From positions 1 to 64,000 of the forward strand of contig CAVPDA010000017.1 of NCBI GenBank assembly GCA_963702495.1: a stretch of 64,000 nt of DNA, read 5' to 3'. Both the position numbers and the translations under genes were made by a program. The notes beneath the pieces are model-generated. The model was not told where the DNA came from. It saw only the letters and a program-made list of their open reading frames with translations, and ran no database searches. The stretch comes from CAVPDA01 sp963702495 (lineage in GTDB: Bacteria > Pseudomonadota > Gammaproteobacteria > Burkholderiales > Rhodocyclaceae). This document shows, piece after piece, positions 1-8,141 of the stretch (position 1 is the stretch's first letter; each line of letters opens with the position of its first letter).

Positions 1-3000
1 CTTGGCGTCCACCGCCCAGATATAGGGGAAGCGGCCATCGCGCTCGTCCTTGTCGAGGCGGACGAACTCGGCCAGCGCAACCATCTTGTCGTTCCAGGTT
101 TCCGGTGGCGCCTTCTTGAACTGCTTGCCGAAGCGGCCTTCGGTGGCAGCGAAATCGGCAAAGGTCATCGGCACCGTGAGGGCCGCTTCCTTGCCGTCCT
201 CGTCCAGGTACTTCAGCGCATAGGTCGGCCAGTCCTCGTCCAGCGCCGGGTTGCCGTCCAGGCTGACGCACTCGGAGAAGGTGGTGCCGCGGTCGGGATC
301 GAATTTGAACAAGGGGTAGGCGCGCCCTTCCACTGCCAGCTTGCTCTGTTCCACCGCGCGGTCGTCGGCCACGCCGTGCTCCGGCGGACAAACGGCATAG
401 ATGTTGAAGAGCGCAGGACGCCGGCTGTTCAACCCGTCGATGTAGCCTTCGATCAGGTGGGTGGCGTTGGCAATGGTTCCCTGGAGGACATAGGCCGTAC
501 GGTGAGCCATGCCGATCAGGCTTATTTCCTTGCGCGCCTCCTGCTTGCCCTGTTTGGCGGAGCCGAAGGGCGCCATGTCCGACACCTGGCTGATGAAGCC
601 CGAAGTGCAGGCCTGCCCGCCGGTATTGGAATAGACCTGGGTGTCCACCACCAGGATCTTGATCGGCAGTCCGGACATCAGCGCCCGCGACAGGTTCTGG
701 AAGCCGATGTCGTACATCGCGCCGTCGCCGCCTATCGATACCACCGGCGGGCACAGCCGCCACTCCTCCTCGCTGAACTGCGGCCAGGTGAAGCGCGCGA
801 AGAAATCGTCGTGCACCAGCGGGTTGTACTCACCGCCCAGTTCGAGTTCCGCCATGCGCACGGCGCGGAAGCCTTCCGCCATCTTTGCCATGTGCCCTTC
901 GAACACGCCCATCGCCACCGATGGGCTGTCTTGGAACAGGTGGCTGGACCAGGGGAACGGATAGGGGTTGTAGGGGTAGGTCGAACCCCACACCGAGGTG
1001 CAGCCCGTGGCGTTGATCACACCCATCTCGGCGCGGCCGCGCTTGGACGGGCCTTCCATGTATTGCCAGCGCAGGGTCCGCAGTTTCTCCAGCAGTTGGG
1101 TCGCCCACTTGACCCAGGCCGGATCCAGCAATTCGGTCGGTTTGTTCTGGTTCAGTCGGGCCGTGAGGTTGGCGAGGGTGAGATCCTCCCCCTGGCTCGA
1201 TTCCACCGCGCGGATCACGGCACGGGTATCGGAAAAGTCCACCGTCTCGGTGAGCTTCATGCGAATGTGCTTCTCCAGCCGTGAGATCAGATCGTCCAGC
1301 TTTTCCAGGTAGGCCGCGACCCGCGGCTGCATCAGGGCCGTCACCGTCAACGTGAAAAGATGGATCGCCGTCTTCTCGCCGCAGCCGAGACAGGCGCCAT
1401 CGCCGCAGCTCATAGAATTGTAGTTGTGCTTGTCGAGGAGCAGCGTTTCCAGGGCGCCGATCTTCTCGTCCAGGCTGTCGATGCGGCTGTATTCCTTGGG
1501 CGTGCTCGGCAGGTCGAGCCAGAAGTTCCAGTCGCGGCGCAGCCGTTCGACGCTGGCCGGATTCTGGGGCACCATCCGCAGCGCGTCGTCCTCGCATACC
1601 GCCACGCACAGTTCGCAGCCCTTGCAGGTATAGGGATTGACCGTGATCGAGAACAGCCCGCCGCTGCCCTTGGCCCGCCTTTCCTTCGTTCCCCAATAGG
1701 GCTTGGTGACGGAGAAGGCGAAATCGCCGATCTGTTCCTGGAACAGGGCGAACTCCTGGGCAAGCTTGTCTCGTTCCCCGGCGGGCGTTTCGGCGACGGT
1801 CTGCTCGATGGCCTGGGCCATCAGTTCCCGCACTTTCACGGCGTCACCGGCGCCATCGATCAGCCCGCGCAGCTTCTTCTCGACGCTGCGCACGGCGCGG
1901 CGCAGGAAGCGCGTCGGCTGGCCGCCGGTCTCGATGCGCGAGACCACGGAATTGAACACGTCGCCGACCGAGGACACCAAGCCCGGGATCGCCGAGTCCG
2001 GACATTCGGTGTAGCAGTTGCCGCAGGCGGTGCAGTTCTCGGCGATCCATTCCGGATACTCGAAGCGGATCTGGGTCATGTCGCGGAACACGCCCGTGGC
2101 CGCGGGGATGATCGACAGACCGATGAAAGGATCGACCAGATTGTCGTTGCCCCGTCCGGTGGCATAGAAACTGCCGGTCTGTTCCCAGAAGCGGTGCACG
2201 TCCGCGATGCGGCCCTCGCTTTCAGGCATGCGCTTGAGCATGATGGGGAGGCCGGCGTCCTTGCGCTTGGCGTCGCGGCGCACGGCACCCACCTGCTTCT
2301 CGGTGATTTCGCGCACTTCCTCGAAGCCGCGCTTCACCACCCGCAGGTTGTCCGCCACCACGCGTTTTCCCTTGGTGCCGAACTTGGCATCGAGTTGCGC
2401 CTCGATGGCCTTGAGCAGCGTTTCCTCGCTGAAGTTGGCGCGCTGCATCACAGGCGAAGCGGCGAAGAACGCGCCCTGGAAGGCGATGCCCTGCATGCGA
2501 AGCTGCAGGTCGACGTTGGTCGCTTCCTCGCGTGCGATCTTGAAACCGTCCACGTAGAAGACGCGGATCTCGTTGTCAACGATGGCCTTCTGCGCCGACA
2601 TGGGGAAGCTCTCCCACACCGCCTGCGGCGTATCCAGGCTGCTCTGGACGATGAACACGCCACCCTTCTTCAACCCCGACAAGGGATTCGAGTGACCGAA
2701 CACGTTCGGGTCGGGCGACATCACCACATCCACATAGTGATATTCGCAGTTGACGCGGATCGGCTCCGGCGCTGCCGAGAGATAGTAGGTCGTAGGCTGC
2801 CCCTTCTTCTCCGAGCCGTACTTGGGATTGGCCTTGATGTCGTAGCCGAGCAGTTCGAACAGCGTCACCGCCAGGTTCTTGCCGGTGGTGATCGCTCCCC
2901 AGCCGCCCACGGAATGCATGCGCACCGTGATGGCGCCCTTCGGCATCAGGTTGGGATTCTCCGTGCCGCGCACTGCCAGCTCCCGGATGCGCGGGTAGGC

Positions 3001-4440
3001 TTCGAGCAACTGCTGGTTGTGGATCTCGTCCTTGGGCGTCACCGGAGTGTCGCGGGCGAAATCCACCGAGAGATAGAAGAACTTGCGCTGCGCACCCTGG
3101 GGCAGCATGTTCTCCACCGTCCCGATCAGTGCTTCGGGCTGCATGTCGCGCGAACCCAGTCCGTAGCAGCCGGAGTAAAGGGGCGGCATGTCGCCGGCCC
3201 CGGCGTAGACCGCATAGCCGGGATAGGGCAGCCCGGCGTCGCGCGCCAGGGAATTCTCGAGGCATTTCGCCACGGTGGCGCGCACTTCGCGCATCAGCGG
3301 CAGATCCTCGGCCAGCGGCTGATCGGTGCGCTCCAGCACCGTGACACCCTTCCTGCCCTTCACAATCTGCCCCAGGAGATCACCCGGGAACGGCCGGTAC
3401 ATGGTGACGTTCACCACGCCGACCTTGAGCTTGCGCGTTTCCCGCAGATAGTCGGCGACCGCCTGCGCCTGCACGATCATGCTGCCCATGCCGAGGATCA
3501 CATATTCCGCATCGTCCGTGCGGTAGGTATCGATGCGCTGGTAGCGACGGCCCGTAAGGCCCGCATACTCCTCCATGCAGCGCTCCGCCAGTTCGTCAAC
3601 ATGGTCGAAGAAATAGGGCCGCTGCGCCGCCACCGCCTGCATGTAGGCATCCTGGTTCTGCACCACGCCGGACATCATGGGATTGTCCACGTCCCAGATC
3701 GCCGGCACGCGGCGCCGCTTTTCGCCGTAGATCATGCGCTGGGCGGCCGTCGGACTATCGACCAGGTCGTCGGGCCGGCCGAGGTACTCCGCGATGAGTT
3801 CGCGCTCGGGCACCCGCACCGACTCGATCAGGTGGGTGGTGAGAAATCCGTCCTGCCCGACCACGGCCGGTGTCAACGCCAGTTCGGCAGTCTTGCGCGC
3901 GATCAGGTTGAGGTCGGCCGCTTCCTGCGCGTCCTTCGCCATCACCTGAATGAAGCCGGTGTCGTCGATGCAGTGGTAGTCGTCGTGGGCGCAATGCACG
4001 TTGAGGGTGGCTTTGGTGATGGCGCGGCAGCCCATGTTGAGCACGTACGGCAACCGCTTGCCCACCGCCGCGTACAGCGACTCGTGCATGAAGGCGACAC
4101 CCTGGGCCGAGGAGAAGTTGGTGGCGCGCAGCCCGGCCATCGCCATGCCCGCGGTGACGCCGGCGGCGGCGTGTTCGCTTTCCGGCTCGATGAAAATCAG
4201 GGGACGACCGGAGACGTTGATATGGCCGCTGCTTGCGGCCTCGGCCCAATACTCGCCCATCTGGGTGGACGGCGTGATGGGGTAGGCGCCGGCAGCGTCG
4301 GAGGCCTCGCGCTCGCACAGAATCACGGCAGTATTGCCGTCGATGGCATCGCGCACGCCCGGATACTTCACCGCGCGCTGCTTGCCGCTGGCCGCGTTGC
4401 CCATCTCGAGGAGCTTGAGTTCCTTCAGTTTCTTGAACAT
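1..4440 (-). CDS. nifJ: pyruvate:ferredoxin (flavodoxin) oxidoreductase, NifJ type, partial (3' end beyond the left edge)
   Basis: Single-chain 2-oxoacid oxidoreductase: oxidative decarboxylation of pyruvate to acetyl-CoA with ferredoxin or flavodoxin, in principle reversible. Reading the minus strand from the ATG at 4440 gives an uninterrupted frame to the window edge, at least 1480 residues. Order seen: N-terminal pyrimidine-binding domain (YPITPSTQMGEYWAEAA at about 50-65), domain II, gamma domain (GWGAITTGKNLA, about 510), a ferredoxin motif CTACGNCYTEC (about 803), a second CKGCELCVAVC (about 938), then a thiamine-diphosphate domain with GDGAMYD (about 1237) and SNTGGQ (about 1270). Usual NifJ is about 1170-1200 residues, so this is a long variant with extra sequence around the ferredoxin motifs. 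The ribosome site GGGAGAAAGGG precedes the ATG, 24 bases after the RnfB-like gene, so the two form an operon. Family assignment is sure; substrate is inferred. Confidence 0.93.
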   Translation of the reverse strand, partial: MFKKLKELKLLEMGNAASGKQRAVKYPGVRDAIDGNTAVILCEREASDAAGAYPITPSTQMGEYWAEAASSGHINVSGRPLIFIEPESEHAAAGVTAGMAMAGLRATNFSSAQGVAFMHESLYAAVGKRLPYVLNMGCRAITKATLNVHCAHDDYHCIDDTGFIQVMAKDAQEAADLNLIARKTAELALTPAVVGQDGFLTTHLIESVRVPERELIAEYLGRPDDLVDSPTAAQRMIYGEKRRRVPAIWDVDNPMMSGVVQNQDAYMQAVAAQRPYFFDHVDELAERCMEEYAGLTGRRYQRIDTYRTDDAEYVILGMGSMIVQAQAVADYLRETRKLKVGVVNVTMYRPFPGDLLGQIVKGRKGVTVLERTDQPLAEDLPLMREVRATVAKCLENSLARDAGLPYPGYAVYAGAGDMPPLYSGCYGLGSRDMQPEALIGTVENMLPQGAQRKFFYLSVDFARDTPVTPKDEIHNQQLLEAYPRIRELAVRGTENPNLMPKGAITVRMHSVGGWGAITTGKNLAVTLFELLGYDIKANPKYGSEKKGQPTTYYLSAAPEPIRVNCEYHYVDVVMSPDPNVFGHSNPLSGLKKGGVFIVQSSLDTPQAVWESFPMSAQKAIVDNEIRVFYVDGFKIAREEATNVDLQLRMQGIAFQGAFFAASPVMQRANFSEETLLKAIEAQLDAKFGTKGKRVVADNLRVVKRGFEEVREITEKQVGAVRRDAKRKDAGLPIMLKRMPESEGRIADVHRFWEQTGSFYATGRGNDNLVDPFIGLSIIPAATGVFRDMTQIRFEYPEWIAENCTACGNCYTECPDSAIPGLVSSVGDVFNSVVSRIETGGQPTRFLRRAVRSVEKKLRGLIDGAGDAVKVRELMAQAIEQTVAETPAGERDKLAQEFALFQEQIGDFAFSVTKPYWGTKERRAKGSGGLFSITVNPYTCKGCELCVAVCEDDALRMVPQNPASVERLRRDWNFWLDLPSTPKEYSRIDSLDEKIGALETLLLDKHNYNSMSCGDGACLGCGEKTAIHLFTLTVTALMQPRVAAYLEKLDDLISRLEKHIRMKLTETVDFSDTRAVIRAVESSQGEDLTLANLTARLNQNKPTELLDPAWVKWATQLLEKLRTLRWQYMEGPSKRGRAEMGVINATGCTSVWGSTYPYNPYPFPWSSHLFQDSPSVAMGVFEGHMAKMAEGFRAVRMAELELGGEYNPLVHDDFFARFTWPQFSEEEWRLCPPVVSIGGDGAMYDIGFQNLSRALMSGLPIKILVVDTQVYSNTGGQACTSGFISQVSDMAPFGSAKQGKQEARKEISLIGMAHRTAYVLQGTIANATHLIEGYIDGLNSRRPALFNIYAVCPPEHGVADDRAVEQSKLAVEGRAYPLFKFDPDRGTTFSECVSLDGNPALDEDWPTYALKYLDEDGKEAALTVPMTFADFAATEGRFGKQFKKAPPETWNDKMVALAEFVRLDKDERDGRFPYIWAVDAK

Positions 4441-4464
4441 GCCCTTTCTCCCTTCGCCACCAAG

Positions 4465-5355
4465 CTACACGCTCGCCAGCGGCAGAGGCTTCTGCCGCAG
4501 GATCTTCTTCGCCGCCACTCCGCGCACCGGGCCCTTGGAATCGTCGAGCCAGACGATGGCGCCGGTCGGACAACGCTCGATGGCGAGCCGCGCCGCCAGT
4601 TCGTTCTTGGCATAGTCGATCACCGCCAGGTTGTTCTCCAGCTTGATCAGACCGGGCGCCGCATCCACCACGCAGCGGCCGCAGGCGGTGCAGGCGACTT
4701 CGCAATCGGCCTCTGCAATGTCGCCCTCGGCCTGGTTCTTGCACACGACCCAGAGCTTGCGGCTCACAGGCTCCAGCGAGAACAGCCCCTTCGGGCACAC
4801 CTCGACGCAATCGTTGCAGGCGGTGCATTTGTCGGCGATGACCTGCGGCAGACCGTGCCGATCCATGAATATCGCGTCGAAATCGCAGGCCACTTCACAA
4901 TCGCCCAAACCCAGACAGCCCCAGGCGCAGCCCTTGCCGCCTCCGCCCACGATCGCGGCGGCGCGGCACGATTCCATGCCATCGTAGTGAGCCCGCATGA
5001 TGGCGACGTGGGATCCGCCGGCACACGCCAGCCTTGCCACGCGCTTTTCCTGCTCGCCGAGGGAAACGCCGAGAAAACTGGCAATGTACTTGTTGACGTC
5101 CGGCGAATTGACCGTGCATTGCACCGGCTGGAGCTTGCCGTCGACCAAACCCTCCGCGAAGTTGCGGCAGCCTGCCGTACCGCAGGCGCCGCAGTTGGAT
5201 TTCGGGAGCATTTCCTCCACCTCGTTGATGCGCGGATCCTCATACACGTAGAGGCGCCGGTTCGCCACCGCCAGCAACCACGCCAGCAGCGTGCCGAGCA
5301 GCGCCATGAAGAGGGCAGCGATTCCTATGTTCGTGAGTGCGTTCATGTCGCCCAT
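4465..5355 (-). CDS. RnfB-like membrane-anchored polyferredoxin
   Basis: Electron-transfer Fe-S protein resembling the RnfB subunit of Rnf complexes. One N-terminal membrane segment (about residues 8-28), then an RnfB-type cluster motif CGACGTAGC (about 55-63), further cysteines, and ferredoxin-type motifs CTACNDCVEVC and CTACGRCV in the C-terminal half. No other rnf subunits are adjacent; the next gene, 24 bases downstream, is the long pyruvate:ferredoxin oxidoreductase, so this protein probably carries its electrons to or from the membrane (inference). Two starts are possible: ATG at 5355 or ATG at 5346. The second has a GGAA about 9 bases upstream and is a little more convincing. Confident as an RnfB-type Fe-S protein, not as part of a full Rnf complex. 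Confidence 0.85.
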   Translation of the reverse strand: MGDMNALTNIGIAALFMALLGTLLAWLLAVANRRLYVYEDPRINEVEEMLPKSNCGACGTAGCRNFAEGLVDGKLQPVQCTVNSPDVNKYIASFLGVSLGEQEKRVARLACAGGSHVAIMRAHYDGMESCRAAAIVGGGGKGCAWGCLGLGDCEVACDFDAIFMDRHGLPQVIADKCTACNDCVEVCPKGLFSLEPVSRKLWVVCKNQAEGDIAEADCEVACTACGRCVVDAAPGLIKLENNLAVIDYAKNELAARLAIERCPTGAIVWLDDSKGPVRGVAAKKILRQKPLPLASV

Positions 5356-5911
5356 TTCCGTTCGCGTCGAACCTCAGGCTGCATCGAATGCGGCCTGAGG
5401 TACTTTCAGTCGTCCGCGTCCTCCCGGTCCATCGAACACGCCTTGGTGGCGGGCACACCTGAGCCGGGGACACGTGGGTTCCTGGCAAGCGCCCATCCGC
5501 GCCTCGGAAGTGCGGAAGAACGCGCGTCATTCACGGCGTTGCTGGAGATCGCATCCGGTGAACTCGACGGGCACGACGGGTTGAGATCGGCCCGAACTGA
5601 CGCGGGCAACGGGGTCGCGTTTCCCGCGCTTGTCGCATGGTCAATTTTAAGAGGGGGATCTTGGAACAACTTCGACCTGAATCAATATCAGTGCAAAATT
5701 ATTTACTCTCTTACTCCTATAGTTAGGCACATCGTTTCACGATGCGAAAAACAACCGAGCCCAATGAAACGCAGGAATTGTGCGGCGCACATCTCGGAGC
5801 GCCGCAGCGCAGGACGGTCGCGAGCCGTCGCCGGAAAGGGGCGCGCCCTGCCCTTTCCGGCCGCGACGTCCGGCTCCGCAAACCACATCGCGGCGGACGG
5901 GCGGCCGCCTC
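5356..5911. other. intergenic region upstream of the RnfB-like/oxidoreductase operon
   Basis: No convincing gene. The stretch 5640-5760 is distinctly AT-rich compared with its surroundings and contains a perfect short dyad, CATCGT-TTC-ACGATG at 5730-5744, which could be an operator for the operon on the minus strand. The promoter itself could not be pinned down by eye. Confidence 0.4.
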
Positions 5912-7144
5912 TCAGGCGAGGCGCAGACCGAGGTACACGGCCGCGAGACCGAGCGTCGCCAGCGTCACCGGTATGCCGACACCGGCATGTCGGCGCCAGT
6001 CTATGGGCAGGCCACGGCGCGCTGCCGCATTCACGACGATGATGTTGGCTATGCTGCCGACGATCAGCAGATTGCCGGCGAGCGTGCTCACCAGCGCGAG
6101 CAGCGTTCCGGCCATGGAATGGGTCGCCACCGGCAGCAGGAGCATGACCGCCGGTACATTGGAGACGATGTTCGACAGCACGAAGGTCACGCCGAAGAGG
6201 GTGGCCGGCTGGTCGAGACGCACGCCGGCGGCCGCAAGGTCGGCCACCACAAGGGCGCTAAGCCCGGTCTCCTGCAGGGCGTGATTGACCACGAAAAGGC
6301 CGATGAAGAGCACCAGCAGTTCCCAATCCACCAGTCCCAGCATCTTGTTGGAATGCAGTTTGCGGGACAGCAACAGCGCTCCGGCGCCTGCCAGCGCCGC
6401 CACCTCGCGCGGCCACGGCAGCAGGACGAAGACCAGCACCAGGACGGCCGCCACGGTGAGCCCCTTCACGGTCTGCCAGCGGTCGAGCGGCAGCTCCTCC
6501 CGCCTTTCCGGGACGAGCTCGCCGGCTGGCCCCACGTCCCGGCTCCAGCGCCCGCCGACGCGCCAGACGATGATGCCCCAGGTGGCCAGCAACCCGAGGA
6601 TCACGGGCAGAGCCGCCTCGGCGGTGTAGCCGGCGAAGGACATGCCCAGGGCCTCTCCGATCAGCATGTTCTGCGGGTTGCCGATCAGGGTCGCGGCGGA
6701 GCCGATGTTCGCAGCGCAGGCCAGCGCCAGCAGGTAGGGAACCGGGTCCAGTCTGCGCGCCATGCAGGCATCCACCAGCACCGGTGCCACCGCCAGGCAG
6801 ACGATGTCGTTGCTGAACACCGCCGACAGCGCCGCCACGGCGCCGATCAGCGCCCCCAGCAGCAATGCAGGAGTGAGCGCCAGAGCGGCGATGCGGCGCG
6901 TGACCCAGGTGTAGAAGCCGCCCAGGCGCATCTGGGCCGAGATCACCATGAAGGAAAAAAGCAGGATCAGGGTCGGCAGGTGAATCGAACGCGCCGCAGC
7001 TTCCGGACTCACCGCGCCGGCGCCGACGAGGGCGATGGCGCCGAGCAGTGCGACGCCGGTGCGGTCGAGCTGCAGGAACGGCAGCCCACCGAGGATCATG
7101 CCGAGATAGACGAGGCAGAAGACGACGACGACGAAGGCGGTCAT
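5912..7144 (-). CDS. SLC13/ArsB/CitM-type anion or cation-coupled transporter
   Basis: Integral membrane transporter of about 410 residues with roughly 11-12 hydrophobic segments. The repeated family signature is visible: SAVFSNDIVCLAVAPVLVD (first half) and SNIVSNVPAVMLLLP (second half), the paired N-D/N-V-P hairpin motifs of the ion transporter superfamily containing ArsB, CitM and SLC13 members. The first in-frame start (7252) would add a low-complexity glycine tract encoded by a CCG repeat; the ATG at 7144 begins directly with the first membrane helix (MTAFVVVVFCLVYLG) and is preferred. Substrate cannot be told: sulfate, arsenite, dicarboxylates or sodium are all possible. It stands alone on the minus strand. 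Confidence 0.82.
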   Translation of the reverse strand: MTAFVVVVFCLVYLGMILGGLPFLQLDRTGVALLGAIALVGAGAVSPEAAARSIHLPTLILLFSFMVISAQMRLGGFYTWVTRRIAALALTPALLLGALIGAVAALSAVFSNDIVCLAVAPVLVDACMARRLDPVPYLLALACAANIGSAATLIGNPQNMLIGEALGMSFAGYTAEAALPVILGLLATWGIIVWRVGGRWSRDVGPAGELVPERREELPLDRWQTVKGLTVAAVLVLVFVLLPWPREVAALAGAGALLLSRKLHSNKMLGLVDWELLVLFIGLFVVNHALQETGLSALVVADLAAAGVRLDQPATLFGVTFVLSNIVSNVPAVMLLLPVATHSMAGTLLALVSTLAGNLLIVGSIANIIVVNAAARRGLPIDWRRHAGVGIPVTLATLGLAAVYLGLRLA

Positions 7145-7190
7145 GTCGAGCCGGCGAAAAGCATGAAGGATACTGCAGCAGCGCACCCTC

Positions 7191-7213
7191 CCGCCGCCGC
7201 CGCCGCCGCCGCC
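7191..7213. repeat. CCG trinucleotide tract
   Basis: Seven perfect CCG units plus two bases lie between the transporter start and the next gene. Translated in the transporter frame it would give a glycine run, which is one reason the downstream ATG was chosen as start. Such a tract can vary in length by slippage. Confidence 0.8.
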
Positions 7214-7349
7214 CCCGACCGCGACGGCGCGGCCGCGAAGCGTCAATGACACACGCGCGCGCTGATGCTAGGCTTCGCGCACGCTTGGCGCGGTACCCGC
7301 CGGGACCCGCCGACGGCGGGTTTGTCCAATCCACGAGGGTAGCCCAGCC

Positions 7350-8102
7350 ATGCCATCTCCTGTTTTGCCGCGACGCTTCCCGCTCGCTGTCTTGCTGTTC
7401 TGCGCGTCGAGCCTCTGGCCGTCGCTTGCCTGCGCTCAGGACGCCGCGGCGGCGCAGCGCCAGAAGATGGTGGAGCAGATCGCCGCCATTGCCCGGGTCA
7501 TGGGCGGCAGCTCGGACGCAGGCACGCTCGATCCGCGCGTCATGGCGACGATGGCCGCGGTTCCGCGCCACGAGTTCGTCCCCGCCGAGCAAAAGCCCCA
7601 CGCCTACGACGACCGTCCGCTGCCGATAGGCCACGGCCAGACCATCTCGCAGCCCTACATGGTGGCGGCGATGACCGCGTTGATGAAGCCGATGGCCGAG
7701 CACGTGGTACTTGAAATCGGCACCGGATCCGGCTATCAGGCGGCAGTACTTGCGGGGCTGGTGCGCGCGGTCTATAGCATCGAGATCGTCAACGCGCTGG
7801 CGCGCCAGGCGGCGGAGCGTCTGGCTCGGCTCGGCTACGGCAACGTGACGACCAAGTCCGGCGACGGCTACTACGGCTGGCCGGAGCATGGGCCCTTCGA
7901 TTCCATCATGGTGACCGCCGCTTCCAGCCACATCCCGCCGCCCCTGCTGCGCCAGCTCAAGCCGGGCGGGCGCATGGTGATCCCGATCGGCGCGCCGTTC
8001 ATGACCCAGCAGTTGATGCTGGTGGAAAAGAACGCCGACGGCACCGTCACGACGCGGCAGATGATGGCGGTGCGCTTCGTCCCGCTCACCGGCAGTCACT
8101 AG
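7350..8102 (+). CDS. pcm: exported protein-L-isoaspartate O-methyltransferase
   Basis: S-adenosylmethionine-dependent repair enzyme that methylates isoaspartyl residues of damaged proteins. The PCMT signature is complete: RHEFVP, the DDRPLPIGHGQTISQP substrate loop (about 90-105), the SAM-binding VLEIGTGSGYQAAVLA (about 120-135), and the C-terminal PGGRMVIPIG. Unlike the usual cytosolic enzyme, the first 29 residues form a clear signal peptide (hydrophobic LAVLLFCASSLWPSLA followed by CAQD), so the protein is probably periplasmic or lipid-anchored if the cysteine is the cleavage site. The 250-residue length is explained by this extension. Followed on the same strand by a membrane spermidine-synthase-like gene 39 bases away. 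Confidence 0.92.
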   Translation: MPSPVLPRRFPLAVLLFCASSLWPSLACAQDAAAAQRQKMVEQIAAIARVMGGSSDAGTLDPRVMATMAAVPRHEFVPAEQKPHAYDDRPLPIGHGQTISQPYMVAAMTALMKPMAEHVVLEIGTGSGYQAAVLAGLVRAVYSIEIVNALARQAAERLARLGYGNVTTKSGDGYYGWPEHGPFDSIMVTAASSHIPPPLLRQLKPGGRMVIPIGAPFMTQQLMLVEKNADGTVTTRQMMAVRFVPLTGSH

Positions 8103-8141
8103 CCCGGATCGCTTAGCCCACCGCGGGCGGCACCGCCTCCC

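Noticed and set aside
1360..6042. 1560-codon open frame on the plus strand
   Set aside because: It is antisense to the pyruvate:ferredoxin oxidoreductase and RnfB-like genes, which have clear motifs on the minus strand; the plus-strand product is arginine/histidine-rich with no domain.
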